A DNA stretch of 45,601 bases from assembly GCA_010027825.1 (NCBI GenBank), contig RGUK01000003.1:1-45601 (forward strand). Reading direction: 5' to 3'. Below, piece after piece: positions 42,287 through 45,601 of this stretch (positions are counted from its first letter, which is position 1; the number at the start of each line of letters is the position of its first letter). The DNA comes from a bacterium (GTDB taxonomy: Bacteria; Dependentiae; Babeliae; Babeliales; RVW-14). The position numbers and the translations under genes are program-made. The notes under the pieces are model-generated. The model ran no database searches. It saw nothing but the letters and a program-made list of their open reading frames with translations, and was not told the DNA's origin.

Positions 42287-43064
42287 TATAATACCGCTTA
42301 AACAAAATATCTACACACATATTCATAGCAAGACTACCTAGTCGACTAATCACAAACTCATCATATCTATCTGCTATACTACCACTATACCATGGCTTCT
42401 TAGAACCTATATATTGTAATATTTTTATATTAGATAAATTCTCTTTTGTAACTTCTGACGTTAGTGTATTGTATTCTTTTGAAAGAAATGTTGTCTTCGT
42501 GTTATCAAAAAATACATTTAAAACCGGCTCATCACTCGTCCATTTTTTTTCAAAAGCAATTTTAATTAATTGCTGCTTTGTTTCATTGTTAAGATACTTC
42601 TTACCTATTACCATTAAACCACCATCAAATGATTTTATATTCTTATTGAACTTACTTGGGTGATCCATTTCTGTATCTTTGGCAATTTCACATGCCCCGA
42701 AGTCAACCTCTGCTTTAAACAATTGTGTTAAATCACCAAGTACAATCATGTCTGCATCAAAGAAAAAGATTCTATCATAGTCACCGAGCGTAAAAACATC
42801 AAAGCGATTAATACAATTTATATTCCAGTCCCGCCAAAGTGTACTGTATTGACAGCCTTCATAATCTTTATTACAAATATCTTTAAAAATAAAGCCGGTA
42901 TATATTTGCTTAAGCTTTACTATATTATCACTAGATAGTTCACCCCAATTGAGTATATAATACGGTAAATTGAAATCTGGGTTGTGCTTTACTAGGCTAT
43001 AAAAAAACGCTACAAAGCCATCAAAATATCTATCATTTAAAGTTGAACAGCACGCTATCTTCAC
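42258..43064 (-). CDS. Glycosyltransferase family 8-like
   Basis: 268 residues with a GT-A fold: N-terminal CSTLNDRYFDGFVAFFYSLV, the metal-binding DxD in IFFFDADMIVLGD (Asp103, Asp105), a central FDGGLMVIGKK, and the late IGSKKPWY that corresponds to the GT8 H/GxKPW motif. Transfers a nucleotide-activated hexose or hexosamine with retention. It forms a two-gene operon with the deacetylase. Confidence 0.85.
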   Translation of the reverse strand: MKIACCSTLNDRYFDGFVAFFYSLVKHNPDFNLPYYILNWGELSSDNIVKLKQIYTGFIFKDICNKDYEGCQYSTLWRDWNINCINRFDVFTLGDYDRIFFFDADMIVLGDLTQLFKAEVDFGACEIAKDTEMDHPSKFNKNIKSFDGGLMVIGKKYLNNETKQQLIKIAFEKKWTSDEPVLNVFFDNTKTTFLSKEYNTLTSEVTKENLSNIKILQYIGSKKPWYSGSIADRYDEFVISRLGSLAMNMCVDILFKRYYNEAKQTYGL

Positions 43065-43135
43065 ACATATTAAATTATTAAACCCATTAACGATTTGCTA
43101 GTAGGTATTAAATAATAGTAGAGAGAACGACGTTT

Positions 43136-43330
43136 ATGAAAGCAAATAGCTTCGATATTATTATACGTGGAGCTACATATTTTGTTGACGTTCTTGAGGA
43201 TAATAATAATACAGACGTTTATATTGAAAAAGATGACGATAGTGATGAAGACATACCTGTTAGTGAAATGAAAATGGTTGTTGACTATCTTATAAATGAA
43301 GGATTTATAAAAAAACCAAAGTTTTTATAA
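43136..43330 (+). CDS. Small acidic hypothetical protein
   Basis: 64 residues: MKANSFDIIIRGATYFVDVL, a very acidic middle (EKDDDSDEDIP) and a C-terminal helix. Beta-alpha appearance. AGAGAGAACG upstream may be a ribosome site. Unrecognised. Confidence 0.58.
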   Translation: MKANSFDIIIRGATYFVDVLEDNNNTDVYIEKDDDSDEDIPVSEMKMVVDYLINEGFIKKPKFL

Positions 43331-43378
43331 AATCCGACTCAGTCACATAATCAATGTGTAGATCATTAAGTTAATCGT

Positions 43379-43386
43379 TATAAATA
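43379..43386 (+). promoter_or_regulatory. Late promoter -10 box
   Basis: Perfect TATAAATA, 10 nt before ATG 43397; this late transcript has a few leader bases at most. Confidence 0.72.
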
Positions 43387-43396
43387 ATTCCGCATC

Positions 43397-45601
43397 ATGT
43401 CAGATGATATAATTGAATTCTATAGACAGGCTAACAGCAAGCAGAAAAATGCCTCAGAAGAGGTGCTACCTCTTGTCGATCAACCGGCTATGACACCGGC
43501 AGAGCAGCAAGAACTAGTAATAGAGCAGGAACAGCAACCTGATCCTGTTCTAGATAGTTTTCTTCAAAAACTTACTGAGAGTATTAAAAGGCAAAAACAG
43601 CAACCGGGAGAGATAACACCCGAGATAAATGATACACCTGTTGCAGTGACTCTTAATACAGAGAGTGAACAGACAACCGAGGCACCGTTAGATGATTTTA
43701 TTAATAAATTTCAAAACATCGTTAAATCGTCTCGTGAACGTAAGATCAAAAACGCAACAGTAGATTTCATTAATAACTTAAAGAGCGAGAAGGTAAAAGC
43801 AGAAGCTGATATATCTAGTAAAGCACTGCCTGTTCCTGTTAAGCAAGAGGATCAAGAGGAAATAATACCCGCTGTTGTTGCTGAGCAGACACCAGCAGAG
43901 AGTACTAAAGAAGAGAAAACACCAGAGTCAGGTGTGGTAGCAAAACGTGAAGGTTATGTATCTGATCTTCAGGCGAATGACAAAAAACAGGCACCGATAA
44001 AGAAAATAAAACCACAGAATGATATTAAATCACTAATAACTCAACAAGTCGAAGTTCAGACAGCAAAAATAACTGAAGAAGTCAAAGCGTACGCAAAGAG
44101 AATTTTAGACTTAGGAGGCGGCGGTGGTAGTGTAGCTCAGCAATTTGCTAACGGTGGTACAATGAATGGTAGCTTAAACGTTACCGGTAATTATCTATCA
44201 GCTGGTGTTGAGTTATCGACGTTGTTTGGAAGCGGTGGCGGTAGCTTGAGCGGTACTGTTGATAGACTTGTATCAGGAAGTGAGTCACTTATCCTTAACT
44301 CTGATGGTACGGTTTCTTTACCTAATAATACACTTAGATCACCCAATGATCTTGAGTTAATTCTCGAATCTGAAAATACTACCCTATCTGCATTTACACA
44401 AATTGCACTCACACCTCACGGGTTCCTAGCATATGATAGCGCCGGTGATTCAATTACATTTGATAGTATAAGCAATACTATTGTATTTAAAACAATAGAT
44501 GATTATACCTGGACTTTAGACGATCAAGGTAATATTACCGGTCCTGGCGGTACACTTACAGTCTCTGGTAATACTAATACAACAGGTAATATTCTATCTG
44601 GTGGTAGAAACCTCGATCAGATTTTCATTACACATGAAACTGATAGTCAGACTCTTACCTATAATCCGTCATCATACAATCTGTCAATATCTAACGGCAA
44701 TACGGTTTCTCTCGCGTCGCTGAGTAGTACACCTACTGATCTTTCTTTCTTATCTGTATCTGCTAATTGGAATTCAACATATGCTGTTGTTTCCTCTTTA
44801 AGTGGTAGTTGGAATACAGCATATGCTTCTACGACTGCTTTAAACCTTTCTTCAACAAATTGGAATACATCATATAATATAGCCACGATATACTCCAATA
44901 ATTCAGCTTCTTACGCTACAACGAGTTATGTTGATAACAACTTTTTAAACCTCACTGGCGGCTTAGTTTCTGGTCCTGTAAGAATTAATAATAACCTAAC
45001 TGTCTTTGGTAACTTGACAGCGACAGGCACTACAACGTTTGCAAACACTGTCTTTTCTGTTACAAGTGCCTTGAGCGTTATTCATGTTGGGTCAGGCCCA
45101 GCAATGTATGTTGGAAATAACGGCGACGGAGATATTGCTTCGTTTTACGATATCGATCAAGGTATTGAAATTTTCCATGTTGGCGGTAACAATGGTTCAT
45201 TTCCTAACGTTGGTGTCAAGACGTCGACACCTAATGTTGATTTTACTGTTAATGGTCAGATTAGTGCCAATAATACAATTTGGAGTGCTAATGGTAATTC
45301 TAATCAATGGAATAGTTCTTATAATATTTCTACAGCATACCAAAACGCTTCTGGTTCTTTCGCTACTAATACTTTATTACAAAGTACTTCTGCTCTTTTA
45401 ACACCTTTAACTCTTACTAATAATTTAACTAGTCAATTAGTTCTTAATTCTACATTAAACAACTATCAGACAAATGTAGCAGCATCTACAGCTACATTAT
45501 TACCAACTACTGTTTATAGAGGTACTTCAGGTTCTTTTGCTACTAACACTTTATTACAGAGTACTAGTGCTTTACTAACACCTTTAACTACTACAAATAC
45601 T
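43397..45601 (+). CDS. Large tail fibre / baseplate-associated protein, 3' end outside window
   Basis: 735 codons without stop to the window edge. The first 230 residues are Glu/Gln/Lys-rich helix and linker (for example MSDDIIEFYRQANSKQKNAS), then a Gly-rich hinge (LGGGGGSVAQQFANGGTMNG) and a long Ser/Thr/Asn beta-repeat region with NWNSTY/SWNTAY/NWNTSY units and a duplicated LLQSTSALLTPL segment. This matches long phage fibre proteins. The receptor-binding tip would be beyond the window. Perfect TATAAATA upstream. Confidence 0.82.
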   Translation, partial: MSDDIIEFYRQANSKQKNASEEVLPLVDQPAMTPAEQQELVIEQEQQPDPVLDSFLQKLTESIKRQKQQPGEITPEINDTPVAVTLNTESEQTTEAPLDDFINKFQNIVKSSRERKIKNATVDFINNLKSEKVKAEADISSKALPVPVKQEDQEEIIPAVVAEQTPAESTKEEKTPESGVVAKREGYVSDLQANDKKQAPIKKIKPQNDIKSLITQQVEVQTAKITEEVKAYAKRILDLGGGGGSVAQQFANGGTMNGSLNVTGNYLSAGVELSTLFGSGGGSLSGTVDRLVSGSESLILNSDGTVSLPNNTLRSPNDLELILESENTTLSAFTQIALTPHGFLAYDSAGDSITFDSISNTIVFKTIDDYTWTLDDQGNITGPGGTLTVSGNTNTTGNILSGGRNLDQIFITHETDSQTLTYNPSSYNLSISNGNTVSLASLSSTPTDLSFLSVSANWNSTYAVVSSLSGSWNTAYASTTALNLSSTNWNTSYNIATIYSNNSASYATTSYVDNNFLNLTGGLVSGPVRINNNLTVFGNLTATGTTTFANTVFSVTSALSVIHVGSGPAMYVGNNGDGDIASFYDIDQGIEIFHVGGNNGSFPNVGVKTSTPNVDFTVNGQISANNTIWSANGNSNQWNSSYNISTAYQNASGSFATNTLLQSTSALLTPLTLTNNLTSQLVLNSTLNNYQTNVAASTATLLPTTVYRGTSGSFATNTLLQSTSALLTPLTTTNT
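45350..45590 (+). repeat. Imperfect direct repeat inside the fibre gene
   Basis: A segment encoding GSFATNTLLQSTSALLTPLT begins near 45350 and recurs near 45527, period about 177 bp, with mostly third-position differences. It continues toward the window edge, so more copies may follow. Confidence 0.7.

Noticed and set aside
1..45601. CRISPR arrays, insertion sequences, integrase or attachment sites
   Set aside because: No regularly spaced repeats, transposase motifs or tyrosine/serine recombinase sequences were found; the two HNH genes are the only mobile-type elements seen.

Overview
The window is a piece of a T4-like myovirus genome (Caudoviricetes) that infects a bacterium with an outer membrane. 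Homologues of T4 gp15, gp20, gp13, gp4, gp21, gp22, gp23 and gp5 are recognisable, together with T4-type TATAAATA late promoters. A Gram-negative host is inferred from a unimolecular-spanin-like protein beside a holin and endolysin. The host sigma factor appears to read ordinary TTGNNN-17-TATAAT boxes. The genome is AT-rich and genes are packed or overlapping. I could not identify the host.

Layout: 1-10.3 kb (+) holds the end of a helicase gene, then tail/neck, portal, head-completion nuclease, prohead protease, core and major capsid genes, closed by two terminators. 10.3-13.5 kb (-) is a tightly overlapped five-gene operon: DpdA-like transglycosylase, PurN-like formyltransferase, Nmad1/DUF1599-like protein, P-loop kinase-like protein and QueF reductase. 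This reads as a DNA-guanine hypermodification system, predicted to install preQ1 and perhaps formylate it. 13.6-16.5 kb (+) is the gp5-like spike. 16.5-24 kb is mixed: GMP reductase, a pyrimidine-dimer-glycosylase-like protein, an S74 tail fibre, a guanine/xanthine phosphoribosyltransferase and a CysO/ThiS-type sulfur-carrier protein. 24-37 kb is accessory DNA, mostly short minus-strand genes interrupted by two HNH endonucleases, two unusual tRNAs, candidate small RNAs, a small (p)ppGpp-hydrolase-like protein and three proteins with possible capsid-targeting N-termini. 37-45.6 kb holds more small genes, an Asp/Asn hydroxylase-like protein, the lysis cassette, a PIG-L deacetylase with a GT8 glycosyltransferase, and a large fibre running off the end.

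Two themes recur. First, more than 20 short genes start exactly where transcription should start: a promoter with a constant 17-bp spacer and a constant 6-nt gap from the -10 box to ATG. Many late genes also have an (A/T/C)ATAAATA box 5-7 nt before ATG. Much of the transcriptome may therefore be leaderless. Second, guanine chemistry is over-represented (QueF, DpdA, formyltransferase, GMP reductase, Gpt), and these genes could form a loop that modifies DNA guanine and recycles the displaced base. Several short genes and non-coding elements described here are shorter than 60 codons and were found by reading from these promoters.
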